From Stichopus chloronotus (Eukaryota > Echinodermata > Holothuroidea > Aspidochirotida > Stichopodidae), in contig CM037837.1 in assembly GCA_021234535.1 (NCBI GenBank), positions 7,910,218-7,974,217 on the forward strand: DNA of 64,000 bases. Direction: 5' to 3'. The position numbers and the translations under genes are program-made. The first letter of the stretch is position 1. Every line of letters starts with the position of its first letter. Positions 14,443 through 26,490 of the stretch are shown piece after piece. Below the pieces are notes generated by a model. That model was not told the DNA's origin and ran no database searches. It saw nothing but the letters and a program-made list of their open reading frames with translations.

Positions 14443-17400
14443 CATGGACTATATTTTTATGGCTTGAAAGTCTCTGAATCCGGTTCATCGTATGTAATAA
14501 TACAAATGAGCTTTCATTTCTCTACCCTCGTCTCTTTGTATACATGAAGCTAGATGTATTTGACTTAGACAAAATTCGCCCTTCCGGGCATACAGAGAAC
14601 ATGTGATCTACTTTTGAACTCTTTTGTTGTATATGTAGGAGCATGGCACTTTGAAGATTGCGGATTACTTCAATTTGAGAAACCTGAAAACTAGGTAGAC
14701 TCTACCGAGAACCTATAGAACAACATAACAAAGACTGCAGATACAATAGCAGATATTGCGAACATGTCCCAGGTTATAACGGTTGCCCTGCAGGTAACTT
14801 CTACTTGAAAGAAAAAAGGAAAACCCAACGTGACATTATTTATAATCTTGTTTGGAGGTGCTTCCTTGCAAGGTTACAATTGGACATGTTAGGAATAGCT
14901 ATATCAAAAAGTGACTGCCAGAATGTGAGATTCTATTTTTTCGAACACATTAAAAAAAAATGTTGAAAGGGACGTATGTGTTATCCGAACTGCAGTGCAA
15001 CTAAATAATCACGTGAGTGGCTCCTTTAATTTTGTGAGATAAATGTTAACGTATTATAAGTGGTTAATGCTGCTTAAGTATATTACAAAATGATGACGTA
15101 CCGTATTAGTATTCTCTGCTGGAGGGATGTTAAATACATCAGATTTAGCTGTAAATAGTTTTACGGTCTGGATTCCTAAATGACATCAGCGCATGGCTTT
15201 ACATCTTTCAGTTTATTAGCAGCTTTCCCCTTTTATTAAAAAAAATCGATTTGGTTGCCTTTCAAGTCCCCCCCCCCCTCTCATTTTCCCTTTCTCAAAG
15301 TTAAATAAATTTAGAATTCGCAATTTTTGGATCTTGCGGGGAGATAACAGAAGATGAGAAGATATTTATCTCTAGGGACCACTTTTCATCTTGTGTTCTT
15401 TCAAGTTGTAAATTTCAAATGTAAATAACTCGATGATCCGAAGAGTAGAATATCTTTTAACAACATTAAACCTTTTTTTTCTCTCTCTAATCCGAGAGTT
15501 TTAGACTAGAGCGAACCAGTCTGTTTGCGAGTATAGACACTTATCGAAGCTTCAACCATATTAAATGATATCGTTCGTACCCGTGAATGTGTACAATTTG
15601 AAACATTTTGCACGTGGCGATTATTAAACATTACACTAACCCATGATAATAAATGTAATGTCGTATGTGAACTGAGTCAGACAAAATACAATTCTGCATT
15701 TTCTGAAATCATTCCAGAATACATACGAAAACCAGACTCATTTCTCAACAATGACTATCGCATAAACCAGGCTGAGACTATCCAGTAGAGCTTTATACCA
15801 TTTACGTCCGTTTTAAGTACTGTTAAGCAACCTCGAATGCACCTTTTCGTTGGATTACTGTCCAGTACCCAATTACCACACCTGTCAAGAACTATTTACT
15901 ACACATCTTTGCTAAGAAACTTAAAAGAATAAAAAAAGGCTTACTTGGGGTAATTTTTCGACTTCATTCCACCACATTGATGTAGAAGCGAGAAAATTCA
16001 CGCAAGTAAATACAAAGTTAATCAAATCAGATACAGAGAACCACTCCTATATCTTCATTTTACGATGCACCTTTATCGACCTTGGCCTCGTATCTCGTCG
16101 TTTTTTGTCCTTTAAACACGAGTTGTATTCATAACCATGAATACATTTTTTTTTTCATGAACTATAGAATACAGGTATATTCACGAAGTGCATGCACTTG
16201 ATCAAGAAAATACAGAAAGAAAGATGAAGTGGCGTTTTTGGTGTTTTCTTATAATCTTACATTTATAGGTGGTTAGTTCCTTAACATTATCGCCCTCAGC
16301 GATTCTTCATTTTTTTTTTTCGTGTCACGATCAGAAAAGTGCGACACTTTTAACTGAGATAGTGTTTAAATTTGATATTTTCAAAATTGTTGTGCACATG
16401 TTGATGAAGTGCCTTTTCCTCTGTAGAAAACATACATTCATTGTAGCCTATATTGAGCGATAATATACGGACTGCATATACGTTGACAAATCGTCCTACA
16501 TGTCAGTTCTATCCGTCCTCAAAACGGCCTCAGCAAATAAAAGGCTCCTTTGAAACCTATATTTCATGGATTCATGGAAAATGATTCTTTTCACAATCTT
16601 CAATCATAAACGAATCTTAAAAATGTTACAAACCTCAGGCTTGAGGATTTACTCAACTTCTTATTATGATCCAAGGCCAATAGTCGGCATATGAAAAATC
16701 TCTCTCGATATGTGTTGACATTTTAGCTCAAGTTAGTGAGTTATTTTGCCGTCTGTAGATAGTACTTGAAAGCAAGGTGAATCTCCAATAATTTAATGCA
16801 ATTTTGATGTATTTTATGTCTCTTTTTGTCACGTTACTTCTTTCTCAGCTCGGTAAGAGGAGTTTTACTTGGACTCTCAATCCAGAAGAGATAAAGAAGC
16901 GTTTATTCTGTCTGCGGTATAGTACTACGAGAGACTGTTACTACAGATTGTCTTCCAATCAACCTGACGAATACAGACCAGCCATTAAAGGTTGGCAAAA
17001 TGGCATTTACGGGTGTATGAATATTCAGCGATTTTACTGTGGGAAACGAAACGGACAATCATTGGTAAATCACTGTTTGATATTCATTTGAAACAAGATT
17101 CATAGTTTATTTACAATCCTTTAACCCATCATAATGCATTAACATAATATGACAATGTATGCGACAGATTGACAATTTCCAAGAAATCATATATAGTCAT
17201 AATCTTTCTCAGATATGTATAAAACAAGATAAACATTTCTGCTTTGTGGTATACCGCGCACCAATTCTGCGACAAAGTTCGACGACCATATAACACATCT
17301 GTGTGAAAGATGTCTTGCAAGTTTCAATCATATCAAACAACTTAAAGACAAGCGAAAAGCAAGGTGATATTTAAACGGAAGATAAAAAAAATAAAGCCAG

Positions 17401-20400
17401 AGATCACAATCCCTGATCACCGCTTTTATCCAAATAAGATGAATCAAAACACAAGAACAGGCCTATAGGCTTACTGTTGAGTGTAGCACTCAAATGATGA
17501 CATTATAGTTTCTCCTATCGATGAGCTATTAATCCTTGAGAATGACCCTTACTTATTTATTCATTGTTTTCAAAATTGCAACGTCACTGAATGCAATTAA
17601 TACAATCACTGTAATGCAAATATACAAGATGTTTTTCTTGTCATGTACATCAGCTGCATGACAGACTGTAAGTCCCATGAACACCTAGCAGATATTATTC
17701 CATGTTGATTTTTTTTTCTTAAAGATGGTAAATATAAGAAGGGAAAGCCTTCCTTAAATTTGCAGCAAAAAGATGCAATAGAGGAATTACTTGAAAGCAA
17801 AACATTCAACCTCACGTACCTTTAGATAAGAATCATTCAGTTGTTGAAATGGACTCTTGCACGATAGAGTAAACCTGAGTATATGTTAACAATGCACATG
17901 CCACTAGTGACACAGCCAGGGGGTGATAGGGAGACACGTTCCTCCAATTATATTTTAACCACAAAAATAAATTTATTTAAAACCGTATTTAAGCCACATC
18001 TATTGAGGGGGTCGGGTGAGATCGTACCAAACAAAAGAAAAGATAACCCGGAAATTTCATTTCCGGTGACCTGGGAGATGTTTTTGACATACACCCCTGA
18101 CCTACTGATGGTGAATTTCCTATAGATATATGTCATATGGCAATATGTGTCCCCCCCCCCCCTCCCATCATTTGGACCTTAGAGGTGTCCCTGTGTGCCA
18201 CGGCTCTTTGCGTAAGTATATATATTTGAGGAGAAAGATTTCGCACAGTCTACTCTTTGGAGCCCCTTCTCGCCATGAATCCTTCGCTCTCCCTCATGAC
18301 TGACCATTGTTACTATACTGTACGGGAACCTTTCGTTCTGGAATCATGTTATCAATTTCAAAAAAGAAATAATCTAATTCAGGCCCCTCAGAGCAATTCG
18401 ACTTGTTGCCAGCAATAATCAACATTCTATTACCCAGGGTTAGCGAAAAATAGACTAAAGAAAGTGATGATTTCAGCGGCTATGGGGGGTTTTGCATAAC
18501 CCACAGTTCCCGATAATTTCATCGGAAGAATATCATTGTTCACTGATGTTATCACGTCCATCCTGCAAAGAAAAGAGGAGATTTCCCCCCAAAATAATGT
18601 TACAATAATTTTTTCGTAGATGTATTTCTTTTTTTCATGAAACTTTCTGTAAATAGACAATGAACTGTCAAACCAGACTAAAATTTCCATGCATGGTCAA
18701 ACGTACAGACAAATAGCAACCATGGAAGAAGTATTACTCTGCATGTAACGACAGAAATACTATAAACTGGTAATAACGACACCATGATTTAACATACAGT
18801 CTATAAGTACAACAACAACTCGTCTACCCTTGTTTAGATGAAATGATAGGGCCCACTGCCAATGGCTATACTGGCTGCCATATCGAATGGTCGATGGTAT
18901 CATTCTAAGTTAGATACTCAAAGTGATATCTGACACATTGGTCCCACGGGACACACGAGGGGCTCCTTACCGGTCATGAATAGGCACAAGCCAATACTCA
19001 CGGTGGCATTAAATGTCTGCAATATTCATAAAAATGAGCAGAATAATATTCCGCATTGAATTTTTGTTGTATTTTCATAAATATATACATCATGATTGAA
19101 TAGTCAAGTTGTGCCGTTAGTCAATTGCTAATAACTCAAAAAAAAAAATGTGTAATTAAAAACAAATATATGAGTCTATGGTTAGTCTGTTGTATTCCCT
19201 TAATTCAAATGTGATAATTATTACGTTTGATAATGTTTGCTCAACCTCTGTTGCTTTCATATCACACAGTGAAGAGCAGTAATAGTTTCCTTATACCTAG
19301 AAAAGAATTCGCCACAAACTACAATGTGGGACCACTGAAAGACATTACCACATAATGTTTATGCCTCAATACATTATGTCATGACAGTAAACTAAGTTTC
19401 ATATGTTCTAATTGAAGGGTCATGGGAGATTTTTTTTTTTATGTTGGTGAGCTCGGGTGTGTATGCGTGTGTGGATTCGTGCGTAAATGAGTGTGTGGGT
19501 GCACGTCAGACTGTGTGTTTGTAAACATGTTTGTGTAATTTTCGTCTTATTTGTGGGTTAGCAGTAAAAGTTGATATACTTGACCTCACAACCGCTTCCA
19601 AATTTTAGTGATCTTTGCTTACAGGTGTTCTACTTTTAATTCAGGTTGTCATTGTTTTTTTCTCTTCTCTCGTGATATTTCTTTTCAAAGGCTTACCTCA
19701 CGAGACGACCCGGATTTTCTGCCGCCACTGTCAGCTGGTGGTTAGATTTCAGAGATTCTGGAATGGTTGTTGATGACGTCAGTGTCTTCACTTACGGTAG
19801 AACGTTACGTCATGGGCGTTTGACGTATGACTTTCTGAGCCCCGACTCGGTGCCATCAGATAAAAGCAAAAACTGTCAGTTAGACAGAAACAGTGAGTCA
19901 GCTACACCGTACCTATCATGAATTGTAACTTCCAGCTAGTTGATTGGTGAATCATGAATGTATGTACGTACGTATGTACGTAGGTACGTACGTATGTACG
20001 TAGGTACGTATGTATGTATGTATGTATGTATGTATGTATCTCCAGAAAAGAATGATGGATTCTCTTCATACTTGGTATGTAGGTTTGTCATATTTAGAGA
20101 AAGAGCCTTATTGGTTTTAGTTGGAATCAACGATCATCTGGGGTCACCAGAAGTCAAATGCTGAAAACATTGTGTACGCAATATCTCAAGACAGGAATGA
20201 TGGATACTTCGCATACATTGTATGTTGGCTTGTCATATTGAGAGGAAGAACCTTCTCGTTTTTGGTGGTGGTCAAAGGTCATCTGGGATCACCAGAGGTC
20301 AAATATTGAAAACGTAACGCAATTTCTCAACGCAGGAATAATGAATAATTTTCATACTTAATTTGTGGTTTTATTATAGTGAGAGGAAAAACCTTATTGT

Positions 20401-23400
20401 TTTTGGTGGAGGTCAAAGATCATTTTGGGTAAAAAGGGTCAACATTTTGGGTTAAACATTGGAAACCTTGTAAACATGTTATCATCAAAAGGGAAGCTTG
20501 TCCTTATGTCATATTTATGCAATATTGATTGCAAATGCATACCAGAGGTTCTAATTGGTGCAGGCTCATGCCATTTAGCTCAAACAAGAGTCAATCATTG
20601 AACACCATGTGCTCATCGAATCTCAAGACAGGAACCTTGGCCGTATTTCTCATTTAGTTTGTTGGCAGTGTGTTGCTTCATGATAGGCTTACCTATAAGT
20701 CATCATTTTGAGGTAGCAGATGTAATTATATACTATATACAGTTGTTGGTACATCGTAATTTTCATCCAACAAACTACTGAAACATTTTGACCAAGAATG
20801 TTGCACATCATTAACTCCCGCAATTAGTCAAATTCAAAATACTCATAATGGAATCATCGAAACCAAAATGCCTTTTGACTCACTGGTTATTCAACACAAC
20901 AGTCCTATTGTATTGAAGTTAGAAAGTACACAACGATAACCGAATCGTTTTTTTTTTTTTTTGCAATTAATCTTCATGCCACGTAGATAGTGGGTTTTTC
21001 AACATTAAGGATTGCAACTAGCAAGATTACACGCTGATATTGTTAACGTGCATTCTCTGATATATCTCACATGTATGTGATGCAACTTTGGCAGAAATAA
21101 GAACTAAAAAGTTTCTAAAATTCAAAGGCAGTCACATTGAACAACACTTGTGCACCATGGTACTTAAAGTAATGCTTCTCCTAGTCATAAATGGATACCG
21201 CCACAAAATGAAACTGCCGTCAACAACTGATCGCGGTAACTTTCTCTTTTTGATAACCTTCATTCCAGAGTCCTGCAACGGTTGGCGCTGTCTTTTACTA
21301 GTTGTATACATTGAAGGAGAGATCAATGAAATTGACTCCACTCAACTGTTTTACCAAGACTCGAGCGACGAGCCAGGTTTCTGTCCATTTGACGTCACTA
21401 TTTCACTCAAGGTGTGTACCCTATAAACGATATTTAAAGAAAAAGAAAACAAGTAAAGATTGAAAAGTATAGTTATAATGATTTAATAAAAGCTTCATCA
21501 TTCAGAAATAGAGAAGGGATAAAGAAAATGCACATAGAGAAACAAGTTATAACGGTGTATTACTTTAATTAGTCTGTTAACAACGAAGGTAGGGTCTAAC
21601 ATAAAGTTACCTCCATACTAAATTCAGATCATACGTGAGTAATTATAAACTTGATCATATTACATACTTTACTTACTTTATCGAGATTTGAAACAAAAGT
21701 TTGCTTTGTTTAATCTCTTTCATTATCTTGATCTTTTCAAATTTTACTTTGCATTTTTATCATCCAATCATATGCTTGTTTCCGATGTTGTATCTTACAG
21801 CAAGAGACGTCGTATACGCCTCTTAACACATAAGTGTGACAGGATATGATTTGCGTGTTTGTTCAATTTCTTTGATATATTTCAGCCGTTTGAAGTTCTT
21901 AAATGTACATGCCATTTAAGTAATAAATTACCTCCATTGCCTCGGACGTACTCTGAAGGAAGCCGTCGCCAGTTTTGCAATACTGTGAGCGAAGCGATGA
22001 ATCATGGCAGGTCCCTCAGCCTCAGAAAACCTCAGCAGATCAAAGACGGGCAGACAAAAGAAACCAACGTTGATCAGGGAACTTTAAATGCTAATCCCGT
22101 AGGATCTGAACTCATAGCGATCCGTAGACACAGTGAACAGTTACGGCTGGTGTCAGAAGTGGGATCAATGAAACATAAACGGAGGAAATCCGTCCCTTCA
22201 AAAACACGAGGTAAAAATAAGACACATCCTGAGACTTCGACGCAACTCAAGTAGAGTGGAGTCTACTGAAGTTCGCATTAAACAGACCGTGGCCACCTTT
22301 GCAATCGATGAATATTCATGCAGTTCCCATGGCAACATGCCCTCAGGAGTTGGATTGACCCAAGAAAGGGAACAACCACATAATAGTCAGATGAAGGTTA
22401 GTGTGTGAAAAAAAAAACCAAGTCAGTTGAACATAAATTGACGCTTGCAAGTAATGTCAGTATTGGTAACATTTAAAAAATGTGCAGAAATATTTGCAAA
22501 AATTAACACAAATGTACAAACAAAAAAATTACAATAGTTATCATCGTATCTCGTGATAACTAAGTCGATCTCTGGACAGTTAACAATTCCAATGCCTCTG
22601 AACTGGTAAGAGTAGTAGTGAATGTAAATTTTTCTGAAGATTTTTTACTATTTTGTTCTTGTTAAGTTTTTTCTTTATATTCTTTTTTGTTGTCATTACA
22701 AGTTGCGCGAGGACGTGATCAACATAGGTACAATGTAATTGCTTTTTGCAAATGTTTCAAACTGCAGAATCCCTGCAGAAAAGGATAGAGAGAGATAGGG
22801 CGGTTCTCAGAAATAGAAGGCACATATTGTCCACAAACTGTTAATTACTGTTACATGGATATCATAATCGGAGACACGCTTTTTTTTTCTTTTATTACAC
22901 ATTGAACTTTCAATGTTGTTTGGCTGATTAAATATTTTGAGCCTATTTGGCTCAAGTCTCTGATATCGAAAACAAAAATGTGTTCCGATTCCTCCGTCGC
23001 AATAAGCCAGGCATGAGGCAATATCTACTATCAGGATTACATCTTTGATTCTTATCGACCGTTCGTATAAACACAGAGACTTGAACTTCTAACAGAGTTG
23101 CATTTTGCTCATCTTGCTCTAAATCAAACTCTGCGTATATAGGCCTCTGCTTTGTTTGAATGCCTTTATCGATTAGCAATGCCGTTATTTATGTTGATAT
23201 AGGTTTGGTGCTTCGAGGAAAAATTGACACATTGTCAACATACTGTAATTACTGTGTGTTCCTCAGCTGGAGCTAAAAATGATAAAGAGAGGCTTTTGTA
23301 TTACGGGTCAATGTTGCTCCGCTGATTAACAGGCTTTCTATTTGATTCAGTCTCTCATATCGACATTAGATATATGTTGATTCATCTCAATAAGACAGGC

Positions 23401-23522
23401 ATAAGCCAATAGTTGATATCAGGATGAGCAAATACTCATACTTTTCATTCTCTTTTTTTTTTCAGGATAGTTTTCAGGGAGAACAATCCCACCAATCTTC
23501 ATCGCGATGTATTCTTCTGTGA
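13980..23522 (+). CDS. PAW-domain protein, peptide:N-glycanase (NGLY1)-like; 5' end not found
   Basis: Inferred exons are 13980-14035, 16849-17064, 19691-19892, 21095-21411 and 21886-22254, or 21886-22396 plus 23466-23522. All introns are GT..AG, and the phases agree from the second exon through to the first reading of the last one. The product matches the C-terminal PAW domain of cytosolic peptide:N-glycanase, which binds high-mannose glycans so that the catalytic core can deglycosylate misfolded glycoproteins. Visible anchors in order: 'LRYSTTRDCYYRLSSN' and 'IKGWQNGIYG', 'AYLTRRPG', 'VSWWLDF...VVDDVSV', and 'STQLFYQ...CPFDVTISL'. After the PAW end, where vertebrate NGLY1 stops, a basic Ser/Lys-rich tail of 120 or more residues follows. 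The PUB and transglutaminase (Cys-His-Asp) exons were not recognised upstream, so this may be a partial view of NGLY1 or a PAW-only paralogue. Intron 19893-21094 holds a satellite repeat. Confidence 0.7.
14363..14439. repeat. (TA)n microsatellite
   Basis: About 77 bp of alternating AT inside the intron between the exons ending at 14035 and starting at 16849. Confidence 0.96.
16849..17064 (+). CDS. PAW-domain gene, exon with N-terminal half of PAW
   Basis: Acceptor 'ttctttctcag', donor TTG|GTAAAT, 216 bp in phase 0-0 (72 codons). It carries the PAW signatures 'LRYSTTRDCYYRLSSN', 'GWQNGIYG' and 'NIQRF', equivalent to the D-x-Y-x-R-x-S and GW-x-NG segment of NGLY1. Confidence 0.75.
17065..19690 (+). 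other. Intron of PAW-domain gene
   Basis: No internal exon was recognised. It includes a small perfect CCGGAAA/TTTCCGG hairpin near 18048-18066, a C-run near 18151 and a TG-rich stretch near 19450-19540. Confidence 0.55.
19691..19892 (+). CDS. PAW-domain gene, exon with central PAW segment
   Basis: Acceptor 'ttttcaaag', donor A|GTGAGT, phase 0 to 1. Encodes 'AYLTRRPG', 'VSWWLDFRDSGMVVDDVSV' and 'GRTLRHGRLTYDF'. The SW...G..VD..S pattern is the most diagnostic PAW stretch. Confidence 0.8.
19950..20500 (+). repeat. GTAC/GTAT microsatellite plus ~150-bp tandem satellite (composite repeat copy)
   Basis: A GTAC/GTAT microsatellite (about 19959-20040) is followed by three or more degenerate units beginning 'tgaaaac' at about 20161, 20308 and 20458. 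Each unit contains 'atctcaag/aac-aggaat', 'ttggtatgt' and 'ggtcaaaggtcatctggg-tcaccagaggtcaaa'-like words. The unit lengths are about 147-152 bp. The same satellite occurs at 41505-41960 and 59810-60200. It lies in an intron of the PAW-domain gene. Confidence 0.75.
21095..21411 (+). CDS. PAW-domain gene, exon with C-terminal PAW segment
   Basis: Acceptor 'actttggcag' and donor AAG|GTGTGT. The exon starts with two bases completing the Lys codon from the previous exon and ends in phase 0. Near its end 'STQLFYQDSSDEP' and 'CPFDVTISLK' match the 'TQLFRQSL..C...I.I.F' end of NGLY1. The first about 40 residues are less conserved. Confidence 0.72.
21886..22254 (+). CDS. PAW-domain gene, C-terminal extension exon
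   Basis: Acceptor 'atatatttcag', open in phase 0 for 122 codons to TAG at 22252-22254. The tail is rich in Ser, Lys, Arg and Gln with a basic 'KHKRRKSVPSKTRGK' cluster that resembles a nuclear-localisation or disordered segment. No family was recognised. A one-base shift near the end would extend reading to a good donor at 22396 and a further exon at 23466-23522 (see findings). Confidence 0.55.
   Translation, partial: PFEVLKCTCHLSNKLPPLPRTYSEGSRRQFCNTVSEAMNHGRSLSLRKPQQIKDGQTKETNVDQGTLNANPVGSELIAIRRHSEQLRLVSEVGSMKHKRRKSVPSKTRGKNKTHPETSTQLK
23466..23522 (+). CDS. Possible last exon of PAW-domain gene (alternative)
   Basis: A T-rich tract and acceptor 'ttttttttcag' precede 18 codons (DSFQGEQSHQSSSRCILL) and a TGA at 23520-23522. 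Used only if the previous exon is read through in the shifted frame to donor ATGAAG|GTTAGTG at 22396. AATAAA follows at 23544-23549. Weakly supported. Confidence 0.3.
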   Translation, partial: DSFQGEQSHQSSSRCILL

Positions 23523-23543
23523 AAGACGGAAGGACGTATATAG

Positions 23544-23549
23544 AATAAA
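23544..23549 (+). promoter_or_regulatory. Candidate polyadenylation signal of PAW-domain gene
   Basis: AATAAA 22 bp after the alternative stop codon at 23522. Position is plausible; no transcript evidence. Confidence 0.3.
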
Positions 23550-23880
23550 CGAAACACAGAATGGCTTATCATTGATTATATATTTAGTCACTGCCTAATC
23601 TATCTCAGTGAGCTTACTGTCACAAGAAGATTATCTCAAATTATGAAGTATTCAGTATCCAGTATCACAACGGACACTTGAAGTTTCTGAAGAAAAAAAT
23701 GCAGAATTTCATGCACATGGAAATTTAGAAGTATCGCTCTTTTTGGAGTGATTTGTGACTTCATTCTGGGTGAGATTCACTCTTACCTCCAGTGGGTCAT
23801 GCGGACACTCTTCCTGGAGTGAGTTTCATTCTTTTGTTGTTAGAAAGAAGCAGAGCCATATACGGGTATGACAAACCAAT
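23550..23880. other. Short intergenic stretch, nothing recognised
   Basis: No frame or repeat was recognised between the last PAW-gene exon and the GATAAACC array. Confidence 0.4.
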
Positions 23881-24740
23881 TGTCCAATAACTCAATAAAC
23901 TACGTTGATAAACCTGTCTTTTGTTCGACCGATAACCCAGGTATATCGACCGATAAACCTGGTTTATGGACCGATTTTTACCTTGTTTTTCAAATTACTG
24001 GGCAACTGGGTGTTTGGCGTCGAAGTTTATTAACCGATAAACCAGGTTCATCTAATTATTGAAAACTCGTCGTCGATTAAAACTGATTTTTGATAGCCCT
24101 AGTTTATCGATTCGATAAGCCAGGTTTATCAATTTGATAGGCCTAGTTTTTCATTCATTACATGATAAACCTGGTTTATCAAATCATAAACCAGATTTAT
24201 TAGCCGATAAACCAAGTTTATCAGTCGCAAAACCAAGTTTATGGAAGCCAAATGCTCAATAATTAGAAAATCCAAGTTTAGTAGAATTGCTAAACCAAGT
24301 TTATCAATTGATAAATTAGATTTATCGAATCGACTGATAATCGTAATTCGACTGATAATCCTAGTTTATCAAGCAACAAGCCAAGTTTTTAATAAACCTG
24401 AATTATCAATTCGATAAAACAGATTTATCAATTTGATAAACCACGTTTATCACAATAAACCTGGTTTACGAATTGTAAAACCAGATTTATCAGCCAATAA
24501 ACCAAGTTTGTCAGTCAAAAACCAGGTTTATCAACGCCAAATTCTCAATAATTCGAAAATCTAAGTTTGTCGATTTGATACACTATCTTTATCGAATTAA
24601 TAAACCAAGTTCATCGACTTACTATCAACTGATAACCAGGTTTACCGAATTGCTGGGCATTTGGCGTCGATCAGTCTGGTTTATCGGTTGATACAACCTT
24701 TTTTATCAACCGACAACCCTCCTCTTCTCGAATAATTCGG
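23880..24740. repeat. Degenerate array of palindromic GATAAACC-GGTTTATC units
   Basis: About 860 bp in which variants of the 17-bp palindrome GATAAACCTGGTTTATC recur about every 20-25 bp, joined by AATT/CGAATTCG-like linkers. A longer word, 'gccaaatgctcaataatt', recurs about 290 bp apart (near 24247 and 24536), giving a higher-order period. Another word, 'gcatttggcg', occurs near both ends (about 24008 and 24658). No coding potential. Confidence 0.8.
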
Positions 24741-26270
24741 CATTTGGCTTGCTATAGTGCGCCTCTGGGCGGGGGATGATAAACAGGGCTCTTTTTCAAT
24801 ATCTATGAAATGTGCGAATGGTCACTAATGTCACTTGAAAACCAGTCACAGTAGTAAGTTCTGATAACATACAGTCTTTGTAACTTACAGCACACAGTAC
24901 TATCTTGAAAACTATTGTTTTAACCTACTCACTGCTTCTATGGAGACAAAGGCTATGATCCAGGAAAATGCCATAATTCCAACCTACTTAATCTATTTAT
25001 GTTGATATATGAGGATTTTCATGCATTTCATTCCATTCATTTATATCTCACATCATGCAATTAATATTCTTAAAGAGTATACCTAAAGTGTAGAATTACA
25101 AGAAAATATATTTAGAGGGTGGAACATAAATATTATTCACCAAACTCCCAACTCTATATCTCTTTCCATTGCTGAAGTATTAAATGTGGAGAGATATTGT
25201 TTTCATTTGAATTAAGTAAATTTTGAAAAACGTTGTCGGTGACGTCATTCTTGTACGAGTCACATTACCTACTTTTGCTTCCTTTTGAAATTAAGATGAT
25301 CATAGTATAATCTTGTAAAAGTTAATATTTTGTTTCATAGCATGTTGTATGGAGAGGGCTTGTGAGTCACCCCATAACAGTGATACTATTATCAGATTTC
25401 GTGAAAGGTGCAATGGTTTTCGAATGTAAAGACAAAGATAAACAAAGAAAGTAACTTGAATCATACCAGAGGGACATCATAAAATTTGCTCAAATCTACC
25501 ATTTTAATGTCAACATTTTATATCTCGGCTCTTAGAAATTGATGCAAGAACGTTAAGGAAGTATAGAACGAAAACTCCTGCCTCTCAAGTTTGAAGGAAC
25601 GCTCTACTCGTTACAGTACTATGTAAAAATGCACTACGTAATAGCAAAACAGCATCGAATACACGAGAAACGACAAACCATAACCCCTTCTCACTACCTC
25701 AAACACTATTGGCAATATGAGCACTATACCATACCAACTCCTACCATAAGTTCCTAGTCCCAGTTGCCGTGACATATACAACCTTGTACACAATAACAGA
25801 GAGAAGGATTTCTTACAATCAAATTTAACGAAAAATATTTAGAGAGAACAAAAGCATCAGAAAGAAGCAGGTAAACTGGCATGGTATAATTTACTAAGGT
25901 TATATATAAAAGATCTTTAGCAAGCCTCTAGACATCAATTAGTGTCATATATAAAGAGTTACGCGGTACATCAATAGGTTCATCAAGGTTCATCGATATT
26001 GATAAAAAGAAGTACTATTTACCGTAGGCAGGAGAAACTGTTGACTGAGTGTATCACAATTGCAAACGAGAGGGTTCGTTGTGCAAAAAAGTTGAGAATG
26101 TATATCTCAACACGCGTGAATGAAAGTAAATGAAGCACTTTCAAGATTGGTGATATCCTGAAATTTTCAATATATTTTGTGTTTTGAAAAGAGAACTATT
26201 GTGATCACAGCGAACAGAGTAACTAACATGTTAAACACATATTCGGCATACCATCTGAAATATGGTACTT
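24741..26270. other. Intergenic, no recognised gene
   Basis: AT-rich sequence with no conserved frame or repeat family recognised. Confidence 0.45.
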
Positions 26271-26274
26271 GTGG

Positions 26275-26490
26275 TAAAATATTTCTTTATTAGTAATTTA
26301 TTACTTTATTAGTATAATATAACTTTATTAGTAGTTTATTACTAGTAATTTATTAGTAAAATATTACTTTAGTAGTAATTTATTACTTTATTAGAAAATA
26401 TTACTTAAGTAGTATACTTTATTTGTAAAATATTACTTTATTAGTACTATACTTTACTGGCAGTATAGTATCCTGCCAGTGCAGAACTAT
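26275..26490. repeat. AT-rich low-complexity array (TATTACTTTATTAGTA-type units)
   Basis: Irregular repetition of 'ttactttattagtaa' words, ending in a CTGGCA...TGCCAG hairpin (about 26457-26480). Confidence 0.7.

Noticed and set aside
17890..18225. Possible MITE with 'gtgacacagccaggg' and 'gtgtccctgtgtgccac' ends
   Set aside because: The ends are only loosely complementary and no target duplication was found.
22210..22251. Mini-intron (donor GAG|GTAAAA, acceptor CTCAAG) explaining the PAW-gene frame change
   Set aside because: It would be only about 41 bp, too short for a normal spliceosomal intron, and the resulting frame hits a stop soon after.
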